Origin: Cohaesibacter gelatinilyticus | Lineage (GTDB): Bacteria > Pseudomonadota > Alphaproteobacteria > Rhizobiales > Cohaesibacteraceae | Length of the DNA: 64,000 nt | Assembly (NCBI RefSeq): GCF_900215605.1 | Contig: NZ_OBEL01000003.1 | Location: 383,523-447,522 of the forward strand | Reading direction: 5' to 3' | In this document: piece by piece, positions 51,438 to 60,865 of the stretch | Position numbering within the stretch: position 1 is the stretch's first letter | Layout: each line of letters starts with the position of its first letter | Program-made: the position numbers and the translations under genes | Notes under the pieces: model-generated | The model's input: only the letters and a program-made list of their open reading frames with translations | The model's database searches: none | Told to the model about the DNA's origin: nothing

Positions 51438-52067
51438 TTTGGAACAAGACAGGAGTAACTGTACACCTCACAGTTGGTGTCGCGACTACACGATACCTAG
51501 CCGGATAAGGCTTTCAGCGGTTGCGAGCGTTGCTTATTCTGACGAGCGCGGATTCCAGCCCAGAATGCAGGTTGCCTTGTCATGGGATACGATTTGCTCG
51601 CAATCCAGATCGTTGATGATTGAGCGCAAGCCATCGTTAAAAAGGCCAATAGCGGGTGCGGACGAATTCGGTGATACCGGTGACCTCCATTTTCCAAATC
51701 TGGGGGAGATCGTATTTGGTCTGGATCGTCTTCGACAGGTTAGAGAGGCTCCGCCCATGCAATACTCCCTCCCTCAGTGCCCATATTGCTAGATCTAGTA
51801 TGGTGACGTCCGGGAGCGTCTCAACCTTGGCAATGATTGCCACACCATATCGCTTCTGTCACACGATGGCGAAGGTCAAGGGATAGCATGGGCCAAAAAA
51901 CCACCTCCTGACTGACCCTGAATCACAATTTGCCAATCGATATACAAGGAAAGCCAAGTGAGCTAGCTGTCGGTTCACTTAAGGGTTGTATTTTGCAAAT
52001 ATTTGTCTTTTATAATTTGGTAGTTGTTCGAATACGATTTTACAAACAGGTGTACAGAGGGTGCGCA
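51438..52067. other. Region with decayed oxidoreductase fragment and promoter
   Basis: On the minus strand, two overlapping frames (51637-51843 and 51534-51758) together resemble the C-terminal part of an SDR-type NAD(P)-dependent epimerase or reductase (HDKATCILGWNPRSSE is like the usual RxLGWxPRS end), split by a frameshift. The remainder up to 52067 has no gene. A promoter-like TTGTAT-N19-TATAAT (51986-52016) faces the operon that starts at 52068. Confidence 0.5.
51986..52016 (+). promoter_or_regulatory. Putative promoter of the Hsp70-PBP-SEDS operon
   Basis: TTGTAT at 51986-51991 and a perfect TATAAT at 52011-52016, with a 19-bp spacer, lie 51 bp before the first ATG of the operon. No copy of the island motif is present here. 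Confidence 0.5.
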
Positions 52068-55000
52068 ATGGCCATTAGAATATCGAAGCACCTCTCCAAA
52101 GAATACACATTGGGACCGGGTCTGCTGATAGATATCGATCCGCAAGCGCAAACCATGATCGAAACGCTGCAACATTCGGGGTACGATGGTCCATTGCAGC
52201 TGGATGTCATTGCCGCAATTGAAGGCTATTGTTGGCTTTCTGTACATTTCAAGCAGAACAACCAGTTAGAGGATAACGCGACCATCAATCCCGGCGAAAG
52301 CATTGATCTTGTTCTATTCTCTAAAGGATGTCCGGATTCTGATGCAGTTTTCGATGAGATGGATGTATCTATATTGCTCTATGTTCGTGACACCTCTGGT
52401 GCATCGGATGATCCATCGGGCTCAGTATTGGTTCTCAAGGATCCTATTGCAGCAACCAGTGTGTTAGAGGATCTGGAAGGAGACATCAAACAGGAGTTAA
52501 TGACGGTTAGTCGTTCAGACATCATGGGCAAAGACAGATTGTTACTGGCATCCGGTTCCTTGATACAGCCATTCGCTAAACTCCCCTACAAAAGCCATGA
52601 AAGGAAGGTTGAGCTGGTGACCAAGGCTCATCTGGCAAATAATAACCCAGTTCCGTTGATGCTCAAACTGCGTCAGATTGGCCTTCAGACTCCCATCGAG
52701 ATCACAAGTGACAAGGAGGACCATCTTCTTCAGTGTCCGGTCAACTTTCTACCAGACAGTCATACGAGCTTCGAAATCTGGATCGCTATTTCTTCACTGG
52801 CGGGTTCTTTCTCTGGGGGAGAGACCACTGTCGTCGATCTGCAATTTAAGGTGCAGGATCTGCCAGCCCCTCCGAACAAACTACTTTGGGAACAGAAGCT
52901 GCCCTGTTCGATTACGGCAGCCGCGGGAGAAGAGTTGGACCTTATGGTCAGCTTCACAGAGGGTGACACTATACAATTCACGCCCGCCATGATTCCAAAG
53001 AATCAACAACTGACGCCTTTGGATAGAGAAATCAGCTTTATCAAGGCGAGTTCTGATGGCAGTGTAGGTGCCCTGATTGATCCTATCCAGTTGGAAATCA
53101 ACCCGATAAATGACAAGTGGGATGCCTGCCACATACAAGCTTTTCTGAGACTAAAAGACAGCTTGTCGGAAGATTTCATGCAGCCGGAACAAATTGTTAA
53201 CCTCAAAGAGTGTGGTCCCCATTCCGTAAAAATTGATATTGCAGAGCTCCTCGAACTGCATAATTTCTCCCAACGGCCTGGAGTCATTGATCTGTGTCTC
53301 AAGGTGGAGGCCGTCAATTCGTCGGAAGATGCCGTCAATGCGCTTCTGGTTCTGCCGTTAAAGGCATTGCCGAATGCACCAAAATACGTCATGGCCGTTG
53401 ATTTCGGCGCTTCAGCTTGCATCGTTGATTTTGGTAAGTGGGGGCGCACAACGCAAGTGCATCATTTGCCTCTTGGCGATTTCGCTCATGACGTGTTTAA
53501 GAATACTGAAGAGTATTCCGAAAACTCTACTCAGAGCATTCTTCTGCCCACGGTTGTTGGTCTATCATCAAAGCATCATTCCCGAACTCTGTCTGATCCA
53601 CTATCCTTAGGTTGCTCCAAAAGAGCAGGTCTGGCTAAGGATCAAGCTAAGGAAAGAATGGCTTGGTTGCAGCGACGCTACGATATCTCACTGCCCGTTC
53701 TGCCAGAAGGCAGAAAAAAGGCAAATGGTTGGGCCGATATGGAGCAATACAAGATCCGAAATCTCAAGCGGAGCTTTTTGACACATACAAGAACGAAAAC
53801 AAAGTCGATCTTGGAATATGATCGAGCAAACAGTCGAGTTGCCGAAACGGATATGCTTGTTCTATCAGACTTGCTTTCGGACGTATTTGATGAACTAGGC
53901 CGTTATATTGTTCCGAGAACACTGGAGTTTTTCGCTGACAAAGATGAAGATACAGGCCTTCAGTTGTATGATGCCTACCTTGATCTGGCCCCAGGTGACC
54001 TAGAGGTCGTTATCACTCATCCAAGCGGCATTGATAGGAAAAAACAGAACGCCTATAAGACGGCTGGCAGACGTTTTGCATCAAGTGTTTTTGGAACTCA
54101 GAATTCTGACGATGTTGGTGAGCCCAGGTTCATTTCAGAAGCATTGGCATCGGCTTTCTATGGAGTTTTTTACACAAAGAAAGAGGTGCAGAGGACGAGT
54201 CACAGAAACAAAACACAAATCTATGCATGCATTGATATCGGCGCTTCCACCTTTGACGCCTGTTTGATCGAGGCAAGCTTCTTGCGGCCTGATGGAACGG
54301 TAGAGGGCGACCCAGAGGCCGCCCCACATGATTGGAGAATACTCGCTCATTTTGGTGGTACAGTCGGCGGAGCAGATCTTGATACATCCCTACTGGATTT
54401 GGCGATATCGGCGGTCGAAGACCAAAGGAAGGCAGCCGCTAGTGAGCCGTATCGTAGTAGAACTCGCTATATAGCAAAGAGTGATTTGGAACGTGATGAG
54501 CTTCTTCGTGTAGCCATTGCTAAAGCGAAGATTGAAGCTTCAGAATTGGCTCGAATGGAAGCCGAAACCAAAACCACAAATACTGCAATTTGCTATGATT
54601 GGGCCAATAGCAAAAGTCCTGGCCTCTATGTTGATTTGTCTGGCTTGTTTGAAGAGGAGCCTGGAGCTCAATTGAACCTACGCCCGCCAAGCAAAGAGGC
54701 TAAAACACAGATTGTCATGTCCGAGGAAGGCCGTCGTCTGAATCTGTTCATACCCCGGGCTCTCTTGGACGCTAAACGCTTGCAGTGGGAAGGTTCCTCC
54801 AAGAAGTCTCCTCAAACTGTTGCGCGGCTCTTGGCTGATGCGGTTCCTGCTTTGTTGGCTCGAGAAGCGAAACGGCTGAACAAGGCACCTCTTCACTGGT
54901 TGGTTACGGGTCGTGCTGCACTTTGGCCTCCGTTCTACGCTGGCATTTCCAGAACGATAAAACGGCTTGATGCAGGCATGATGGTTAACAAGATTCCCAT

Positions 55001-55499
55001 GTCCCCCACCGGCATGAAGTCGGCAAGCGTTCGTGGAGCGCAAATGCTGGTATTGTCAGGATTGGAGTTTTCTGACGGTGTCACACATCCCATTGCCCTT
55101 GCCCAGTTTGTGCCAAGAGGTGGCGATAATGAGTTTCGTCCATCGATGTTTAAGATTAAGCATCTTGAGTATCTTTTGGACGGCGAAACGAAAATGGGAA
55201 CCGAGAAATTTGATGTGAGCCTGAATGGTCAACGCCTAGTCCTGCCGGTCCTGCCGGGGTTGGATGATGCTGGGGTGAATAGCCACATCACCCGAGAAGA
55301 TATTGAAGATCTGTTTCATGCGTTCGGCATGAAAATCTGTTTCGAAAATGAACAATCATTCTCCTTAACGCAGGAGCTAAAAAATTCACCCCATGCCGAA
55401 CACGCCAACTTTCAAATTTTTGTCACTCGAAGTGCGGATCGAACCGAAATCGAGTTTCTTGGCAAGAAAATAGGCATATCTAACAACAGGATTGCGTAG
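52068..55499 (+). CDS. Hsp70/actin-fold ATPase with large N-terminal domain
   Basis: In this 1143-residue protein an unrecognised N-terminal region of about 440 residues, rich in beta pattern, comes before the ATPase. The actin-like domain begins at YVMAVDFGASACIVDFG (phosphate motif, Asp445) and has the second phosphate motif CIDIGASTFDACLIE (Asp723), HFGGTVGGADLD and an adenosine-region-like WLVTGRAALWPPFYAGI. Order and spacing fit an Hsp70-superfamily ATPase. AGAGGG lies before the ATG at 52068. It is the first gene of a five-gene operon (next gene 2 bp away). Such ATPases remodel or assemble partner proteins. A membrane cell-wall role is inferred from the neighbours. Confidence 0.75.
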   Translation: MAIRISKHLSKEYTLGPGLLIDIDPQAQTMIETLQHSGYDGPLQLDVIAAIEGYCWLSVHFKQNNQLEDNATINPGESIDLVLFSKGCPDSDAVFDEMDVSILLYVRDTSGASDDPSGSVLVLKDPIAATSVLEDLEGDIKQELMTVSRSDIMGKDRLLLASGSLIQPFAKLPYKSHERKVELVTKAHLANNNPVPLMLKLRQIGLQTPIEITSDKEDHLLQCPVNFLPDSHTSFEIWIAISSLAGSFSGGETTVVDLQFKVQDLPAPPNKLLWEQKLPCSITAAAGEELDLMVSFTEGDTIQFTPAMIPKNQQLTPLDREISFIKASSDGSVGALIDPIQLEINPINDKWDACHIQAFLRLKDSLSEDFMQPEQIVNLKECGPHSVKIDIAELLELHNFSQRPGVIDLCLKVEAVNSSEDAVNALLVLPLKALPNAPKYVMAVDFGASACIVDFGKWGRTTQVHHLPLGDFAHDVFKNTEEYSENSTQSILLPTVVGLSSKHHSRTLSDPLSLGCSKRAGLAKDQAKERMAWLQRRYDISLPVLPEGRKKANGWADMEQYKIRNLKRSFLTHTRTKTKSILEYDRANSRVAETDMLVLSDLLSDVFDELGRYIVPRTLEFFADKDEDTGLQLYDAYLDLAPGDLEVVITHPSGIDRKKQNAYKTAGRRFASSVFGTQNSDDVGEPRFISEALASAFYGVFYTKKEVQRTSHRNKTQIYACIDIGASTFDACLIEASFLRPDGTVEGDPEAAPHDWRILAHFGGTVGGADLDTSLLDLAISAVEDQRKAAASEPYRSRTRYIAKSDLERDELLRVAIAKAKIEASELARMEAETKTTNTAICYDWANSKSPGLYVDLSGLFEEEPGAQLNLRPPSKEAKTQIVMSEEGRRLNLFIPRALLDAKRLQWEGSSKKSPQTVARLLADAVPALLAREAKRLNKAPLHWLVTGRAALWPPFYAGISRTIKRLDAGMMVNKIPMSPTGMKSASVRGAQMLVLSGLEFSDGVTHPIALAQFVPRGGDNEFRPSMFKIKHLEYLLDGETKMGTEKFDVSLNGQRLVLPVLPGLDDAGVNSHITREDIEDLFHAFGMKICFENEQSFSLTQELKNSPHAEHANFQIFVTRSADRTEIEFLGKKIGISNNRIA

Positions 55500-55501
55500 C
55501 C

Positions 55502-56347
55502 ATGAGTTTATTGGATCTGCCCTGGCCATTATGGTTTTTCATCGCATCCATTTCTGCGGTTGCTATTCTGGTGGCGATCTATTTTATCCATTCCTCGCGA
55601 AGCGCTGTTTGCAACGCCGAAATGCAGCATCAACTGTTGAGCGATGAGAATGCCGTGCTCAGACAAGTCTTCCTGAACTTGGCTGGGGCAACCGAACATG
55701 GAACTTTGAAAGGGTTTGAACATCTCCAGCCGGAACAGATTGCAGAGGATATTCGGCAGTCATTGGCAACAGAAAAGATGACGACTAGTTCTGCAAGTGT
55801 AGATCTTTTCGTTCTTGCTGCAGATCTGTTACGCCAAGCAGGCCCCCCAATGATTGGCGCAGTCTGGAACGAGCCCCGGCAGATGCTTGATGAGGAACAT
55901 GACCGGATCATCAAACTCTTCGAGCACATATCTTCCAACCCGGAATGGAGCGATCAAGTCAGATTGCAGGAGCGAAGTGAAGTTGCCTATCTCTTTGCGG
56001 TCTCTCTTCGCATGGATGCTTTTTCGCCAGATACGAGGCAAGCCATCAGCTATAGTTTGGCTGGCGCCATTCTACGTAGTAAACTGGCCCAGCAAGGGGT
56101 ATTCCTACTCCTCCCCCCCCCTCTGAGCCTCATTCGGGTTCAGGATGTAAAAGTATCTGATGATGAAATCCAGTTGATTAATTTCGATCCTTCTGTTGCG
56201 GCGGCTGTCTTGGCAGCCAAAAAAACTTTGAGCGATCATCGAGCAAATGAGAATTGTTACCTTGTCATCGATTGTAAACGACCGGGGTGGATTTCTGCTG
56301 AGGGAACAGAGCGCCCCCACGTTGCAATCGCCAACAATGCTTATTGA
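55502..56347 (+). CDS. Membrane-anchored hypothetical protein (operon gene 2)
   Basis: The 281-residue protein has one N-terminal membrane segment (about 9-30, PLWFFIASISAVAILVAIYF) followed by a helical soluble part. A proline run (LLLPPPLS) sits at about residue 205. The soluble part would lie in the cytoplasm or periplasm depending on topology. A basic residue shortly after the helix suggests it is cytoplasmic. I recognise no family. Position directly after an Hsp70-like gene makes a co-factor role conceivable. Confidence 0.7.
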   Translation: MSLLDLPWPLWFFIASISAVAILVAIYFIHSSRSAVCNAEMQHQLLSDENAVLRQVFLNLAGATEHGTLKGFEHLQPEQIAEDIRQSLATEKMTTSSASVDLFVLAADLLRQAGPPMIGAVWNEPRQMLDEEHDRIIKLFEHISSNPEWSDQVRLQERSEVAYLFAVSLRMDAFSPDTRQAISYSLAGAILRSKLAQQGVFLLLPPPLSLIRVQDVKVSDDEIQLINFDPSVAAAVLAAKKTLSDHRANENCYLVIDCKRPGWISAEGTERPHVAIANNAY

Positions 56348-56365
56348 TACAGAAGGAATACAACA

Positions 56366-57931
56366 ATGGCGTTAGGGCAAGTCTCGCAAAACAAGGCTGA
56401 ACCAGAAAGGTTCGTGGAAGTCATCGGGCATGTAGAACCCGGGACAGAGGAGGCCTTCTGGCGTGATCGGATTTTCAGCAAACCTTCCAAAAAGAAACAA
56501 GCCAGGAAGCATTGGTATCGATCCTTGGCACTTTCTTTTTTAGCCAGACTTCCCGGACGGCAGAGCAAATTGGCCCAATGGATAAAGAGCCTCACCATAT
56601 ATTCTTTTGTCGACATTCTAAACTTGGTGACTGACAGGGTTCGCGTTGGAAGCCACTATTCAGAGCGGGTTTGGGAGGTTTCTTTCCACAATTTTTTTCT
56701 GGTCTCAGCTCGTCAGGGGATCTGCGGTTATAGCGAACTGGCACTTGAAACCTCGCTGGCCAAGCATTTGTCTTCTTCTGTTTCCGGTTATGTAGATCCA
56801 GAGAAGCAATTGCGTATTCGATGCATGGTCAGCAACGCTTTTAATAAAGAACAACTTGATGAGGTTCATTTCTACCTGGGCTCCGGGGTGCATGCCCCCC
56901 TTAGAGGGGAGAAACCCATTGGATGGCTCCGCTTTTATCCCAATCCAACAGAGCAACCTGCAAACTTTACCGAGCCTCTGTTCCTTGATGGTGCGCAAGC
57001 GGCTATCTTCAACGGCCAGTCCATGTTGTATTTCGGATTGGATGGAAAGAAAGATCCGGTATTCCTGAATTTCGAAGAAGCCGAGCTAGCTGGGCATTAT
57101 CAAATCTGGATTGCTGGCAGGACGGAGCTGGAAGCCGAAGAAATCGTCGCACCACCACAGGTCGAACCTTTATCAAACGAAAGAGCATCTTTGATTTTCA
57201 AACGGCCAAATGAATCGATAACCAAGTCCCTCCCCGCCGATATCGATGCTCGCTGGAACGTTTCCTTTATTGGGCTCAAGCACTCATCCAACAAAGTGTG
57301 TCGTATGGATATGTCCTTGGATGGTCGCCCCTCTCGACTTTACTATCGTCGACCTGCTGTTTCCCATGTGGCTATCACGCAATTGGCATTCTCAAGAACT
57401 GAGTTGGCCAATGGTGAGCTTGAAAGCCAAATCACCAAGTTCTGGTTTGATTTCGATGGATACAAAAGATTGATATTCTCTGCTATGCAAAAACGGCGTT
57501 ACTCCCTTTCTTGGACGTTTTCGACCAACCGCCATCTTGCTTTTGATTGGCATGCCAACAGGAGATATCACTGGTCCGCCAGTTGGAATAGGGATCATCA
57601 CGGCGATCATTTTTTAGAAGTTCTTCAAGACCCCGATGATCCCAATATGATCCGGATCAAGCGAAGCAACAATCAGCCTTTTGGATACTTAACGCTGCCT
57701 ACGCAGCCTGAAAAGCTGCTCTTTTTTGATGATCTGCAAACTGAGGCAGGCTTCCATCTCGATTGGCTTGACCATGCTGGCGCTGTTCAGATTGGCAACG
57801 AGGTTCTTGGTCTTGGCAAAGCCTTCCACTTGTACGGCCCGACCATAGGGCCGGTATCGATGGATATGCTTGATAAGCATCAGACCTTGAGACTTGGTCC
57901 TTTTGTCATCGAAAGATGGCCTCCAAATTGA
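56366..57931 (+). CDS. Hypothetical protein (operon gene 3)
   Basis: The 521-residue protein has no signal peptide or membrane segment. It is rich in Trp, His and Phe (NRRYHWSASWNRDHHGDHFL), with two beta-rich regions (about 90-250 and 300-510). The spacing of 18 bp before and 15 bp after places it firmly in the operon. I do not recognise a domain. It may be a cytoplasmic adaptor between the ATPase and the membrane enzymes. Confidence 0.7.
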   Translation: MALGQVSQNKAEPERFVEVIGHVEPGTEEAFWRDRIFSKPSKKKQARKHWYRSLALSFLARLPGRQSKLAQWIKSLTIYSFVDILNLVTDRVRVGSHYSERVWEVSFHNFFLVSARQGICGYSELALETSLAKHLSSSVSGYVDPEKQLRIRCMVSNAFNKEQLDEVHFYLGSGVHAPLRGEKPIGWLRFYPNPTEQPANFTEPLFLDGAQAAIFNGQSMLYFGLDGKKDPVFLNFEEAELAGHYQIWIAGRTELEAEEIVAPPQVEPLSNERASLIFKRPNESITKSLPADIDARWNVSFIGLKHSSNKVCRMDMSLDGRPSRLYYRRPAVSHVAITQLAFSRTELANGELESQITKFWFDFDGYKRLIFSAMQKRRYSLSWTFSTNRHLAFDWHANRRYHWSASWNRDHHGDHFLEVLQDPDDPNMIRIKRSNNQPFGYLTLPTQPEKLLFFDDLQTEAGFHLDWLDHAGAVQIGNEVLGLGKAFHLYGPTIGPVSMDMLDKHQTLRLGPFVIERWPPN

Positions 57932-57946
57932 AAAAGGGCAAAATCG

Positions 57947-60865
57947 ATGAAACCTGACTCCCGGTCCAGTTCTTTTCGGCTTCTTACCAGCTTTATCGTG
58001 CTCGCGATCCTGATCTCTGGAGGAGTGTTTCTCTTTTTCACGCTAGTGAATGTTTTCGGGATCAACAAGGAGTGGCACAGAAAGGTTATCGTACCAACCG
58101 CGTCCAAGCTTGGCGAGAATAGCTTTGCACGATTGTTGAACGAGGGAGCGATTTGGGTCGAGCGCTCCAGCCGTGGCGTCCATATCAAACGGGCCTCCTG
58201 CAACAGTTATTATAACGAAGTACCGCAGGATGCAGAACTGATTGATGGACCGGCAGGGGAAAGTCGGGCGGCCGCTGTACGTGAGCTATGTCAGGAAGCG
58301 GATGGAGAAAGATTACGCAGCTTGATTGATGTTTTTAATGCATCTAACCAGTTGATTGCGATCAGAGACAACAGGGCTATATTCACTGCTTCTCAAGCGC
58401 ATAACGGAAAGATCAACTGCACGGACAACAGTCAGTTCAATGCCCTCTTTGTCAAGGAGGGGTGCCTGAAAGAGGAATGGGAAGTGTCCGTCAGTGATGT
58501 TAATGGCGGCGGTCGTGAATCATTGCCTCGCCACCTGCAGGAAATCAATCAATCTGCCATATCACTGAATACTTTTGCTTTTCTAGCAGATCTTGATAAG
58601 CCTTTCATGTCTGACTGGTCTGTCACAAAGCCTTATGTTAGCCAATCTACTGGTGAGGCACCCGATCATTTTCTGCAAACTGAAGTGCTGCTCGACAACG
58701 ATCCCTGGTTCATCGATCTTATTGGTGAAATCTCTGAGATTGACATTGAAGGCAAGACAATCCAAGCAAAGAATGGGGCTTTTGACGACGCATCCCTCAA
58801 GTTCAATGAGAATGTTTTTGTCATCAATGCACAGAAATGGTGTTCCGGCAAAAGGGGGCAAAGAGTCAGTTGCAACAGTTCTGAACTCAACAGCCTTCAA
58901 AGTGCAACAACATTGATCATAGAGAGCCCTGCCCGTGGCACATTCAGGATCAAGATCACCACACAGCCGAGCAATGTGACGTTGGTTCCTAGTAGTCGTA
59001 CCAATGGACTGGAAACATGGAACGAACACAGTCAAAAAATTGGTCGATTACGGCTTAGTTGTTCGCGGAAAGAAAATATTCCGTCAGGTGCCATTTTAAA
59101 AGGCGGTGCTCTTGAGCAGAAAAATGGCGCTCCCACTGCCCTTGACGAAACAGGATGTAAGTTTGCTTGGTCAGACATCAAAAAAACTCAAAAGCTCGAT
59201 AATAGCAATGCCACGAAGCAGAAAATTGGTCCATTGAAACAGGATGGGGTTGAGATCCTGGACAAGGACGGTGTTCTTACACCAACCGCCTTCTCTCTGG
59301 GCTTTTCCGATATATTGGGTTTTGGGGTTCATGATGCAGGCTCGTTGTCGGCAGCGCTTGTCGAGGAGCTGTTGCCAAAACCACTGAAGTTGACCATAGA
59401 ACCCAAGCTGCAAGTGCAGGTGTCATCGATCCTTGCTAAATACATGAAGAGTGGGACCAAATATAAAAACGCAAACGCCGATATCATTTTACTTGATGCT
59501 GAAGGTGACGATGCTGGGGACATATTGGCCTTTGCTTCAACGCCTCGTCCCGCAACAGGACTGTCCCATTGGGATCTACTTGCCCTGAACTCGGTCATGC
59601 CAGAAAAAGGCCCCTTTGCTGCAAAAGCCTGGCGCGCCCATAACATTGAAGCTACACCGGGCTCAACCTTTAAACTGGTTTCTTCTCTTGCTGGCATACA
59701 ACATGTGTTGGACAACAACGATAGATGGCTGGAGAAGGCTCTGTTGGGAAAACAATCTTCCAATGATTTGGCAACAAAGCTTGGTCTTTCTCCTGTCAAC
59801 TGGTCTGATGACAACGTGTGTGTGCTCAAAAGAAGCAGGTCGGGCAAAAGACTGAGGGCAACCGGTAGCAATTCTAATGGTTTGCCGCTTTTCCACCCCA
59901 GAGGCTCTATCAAGCCCATTTACTGCATGAAGAACTACTCTAGAAGCACGCCTCTTGCTGGTCATGCCATGTTCGGCAAAACAATGTGCCGTCCTGGCAA
60001 TTCGGGAAAAGCGATCGGCATGTGTGAAGCGATAATCCATTCTTCCAATCTGTTTTTTGCCGGATTGGCACTAAAAATGGATGGAGACGGATTGCGCAAC
60101 CCTTCAGGCAAAGGAGAACATTTCGGCAAAGCTCAGTTGAGCAGCATCGCCAAGATGGCGGATCGGTTGTTTTCCAGCTCTGGCACACAAGACAATCCTG
60201 CAGGAATTCTGGAAGTCCCGGACCCAGAAGCTGAAGGTGTTCCAAGGGTCCAGGCCAGCAAAATGTGGCTGGCGGTTTCCAATCCAGTTCGGCGGGATGA
60301 GCAAGGCAATGTGAAAAATCTTGACCGTAGTCGGCTGTTCCAAATGGCTCAGTCTGGGATTGGCCAGAGTGTGCGGGCAACTCCACTAAACATGGCTTCA
60401 GTTGCGGCCTCCATTGCGACCGAACGCGTCGTAAGACCTCGCTTCATAGCGCATGACCTAAGGACAGCCATGGCTCAATCTGGCTCCAATGAGCCGGTTA
60501 TTCGAGTGCCGGATAATCTAGATGCTCGTTCGAAAGCGGATTGGAACCAGAGATATCATGCCCTTTGGCAGCAATTGCGCAGAGGAATGAATGGTGTTGC
60601 CAAGCATGGCACTGCTCAAGGCAAAATCAGGTCTAAGCAGATCCGGGAACACCTATACTCTAAAACCGGAACCGCAACTCTGGTTGAGGGTATTGGAGCT
60701 TGGTATGTCGGTTTTCTCGAACCACCGGGTGGGGATTCGAAGATCAATGAGACTATTGCCTTCGCCTGCCGGATATACCCCCTTGATGATGGTGGTGGCG
60801 GAACAGATTGTGCGCCATTGATCAATCAAATTCTGACCAGCTTGCACAAAAGGTGGCCAAGATGA
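57947..60865 (+). CDS. Class B penicillin-binding protein (transpeptidase) with very long N-terminal region
   Basis: The 972-residue protein has one N-terminal membrane anchor (about 11-36) and an extracytoplasmic remainder. Transpeptidase motifs: SxxK at Ser573-Thr-Phe-Lys576 (PGSTFKLVS), SxN at Ser699-Ser-Asn701 (HSSNLFFAG) and KTG at Lys906 (SKTGTATL). All are intact, so it should cross-link peptidoglycan and bind beta-lactams. Class B PBPs have about 600 residues. Here about 500 residues precede the catalytic domain with no recognisable PBP-dimer domain. It overlaps the SEDS gene by 4 bp (ATGA), as fits a synthase pair. Confidence 0.85.
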   Translation: MKPDSRSSSFRLLTSFIVLAILISGGVFLFFTLVNVFGINKEWHRKVIVPTASKLGENSFARLLNEGAIWVERSSRGVHIKRASCNSYYNEVPQDAELIDGPAGESRAAAVRELCQEADGERLRSLIDVFNASNQLIAIRDNRAIFTASQAHNGKINCTDNSQFNALFVKEGCLKEEWEVSVSDVNGGGRESLPRHLQEINQSAISLNTFAFLADLDKPFMSDWSVTKPYVSQSTGEAPDHFLQTEVLLDNDPWFIDLIGEISEIDIEGKTIQAKNGAFDDASLKFNENVFVINAQKWCSGKRGQRVSCNSSELNSLQSATTLIIESPARGTFRIKITTQPSNVTLVPSSRTNGLETWNEHSQKIGRLRLSCSRKENIPSGAILKGGALEQKNGAPTALDETGCKFAWSDIKKTQKLDNSNATKQKIGPLKQDGVEILDKDGVLTPTAFSLGFSDILGFGVHDAGSLSAALVEELLPKPLKLTIEPKLQVQVSSILAKYMKSGTKYKNANADIILLDAEGDDAGDILAFASTPRPATGLSHWDLLALNSVMPEKGPFAAKAWRAHNIEATPGSTFKLVSSLAGIQHVLDNNDRWLEKALLGKQSSNDLATKLGLSPVNWSDDNVCVLKRSRSGKRLRATGSNSNGLPLFHPRGSIKPIYCMKNYSRSTPLAGHAMFGKTMCRPGNSGKAIGMCEAIIHSSNLFFAGLALKMDGDGLRNPSGKGEHFGKAQLSSIAKMADRLFSSSGTQDNPAGILEVPDPEAEGVPRVQASKMWLAVSNPVRRDEQGNVKNLDRSRLFQMAQSGIGQSVRATPLNMASVAASIATERVVRPRFIAHDLRTAMAQSGSNEPVIRVPDNLDARSKADWNQRYHALWQQLRRGMNGVAKHGTAQGKIRSKQIREHLYSKTGTATLVEGIGAWYVGFLEPPGGDSKINETIAFACRIYPLDDGGGGTDCAPLINQILTSLHKRWPR

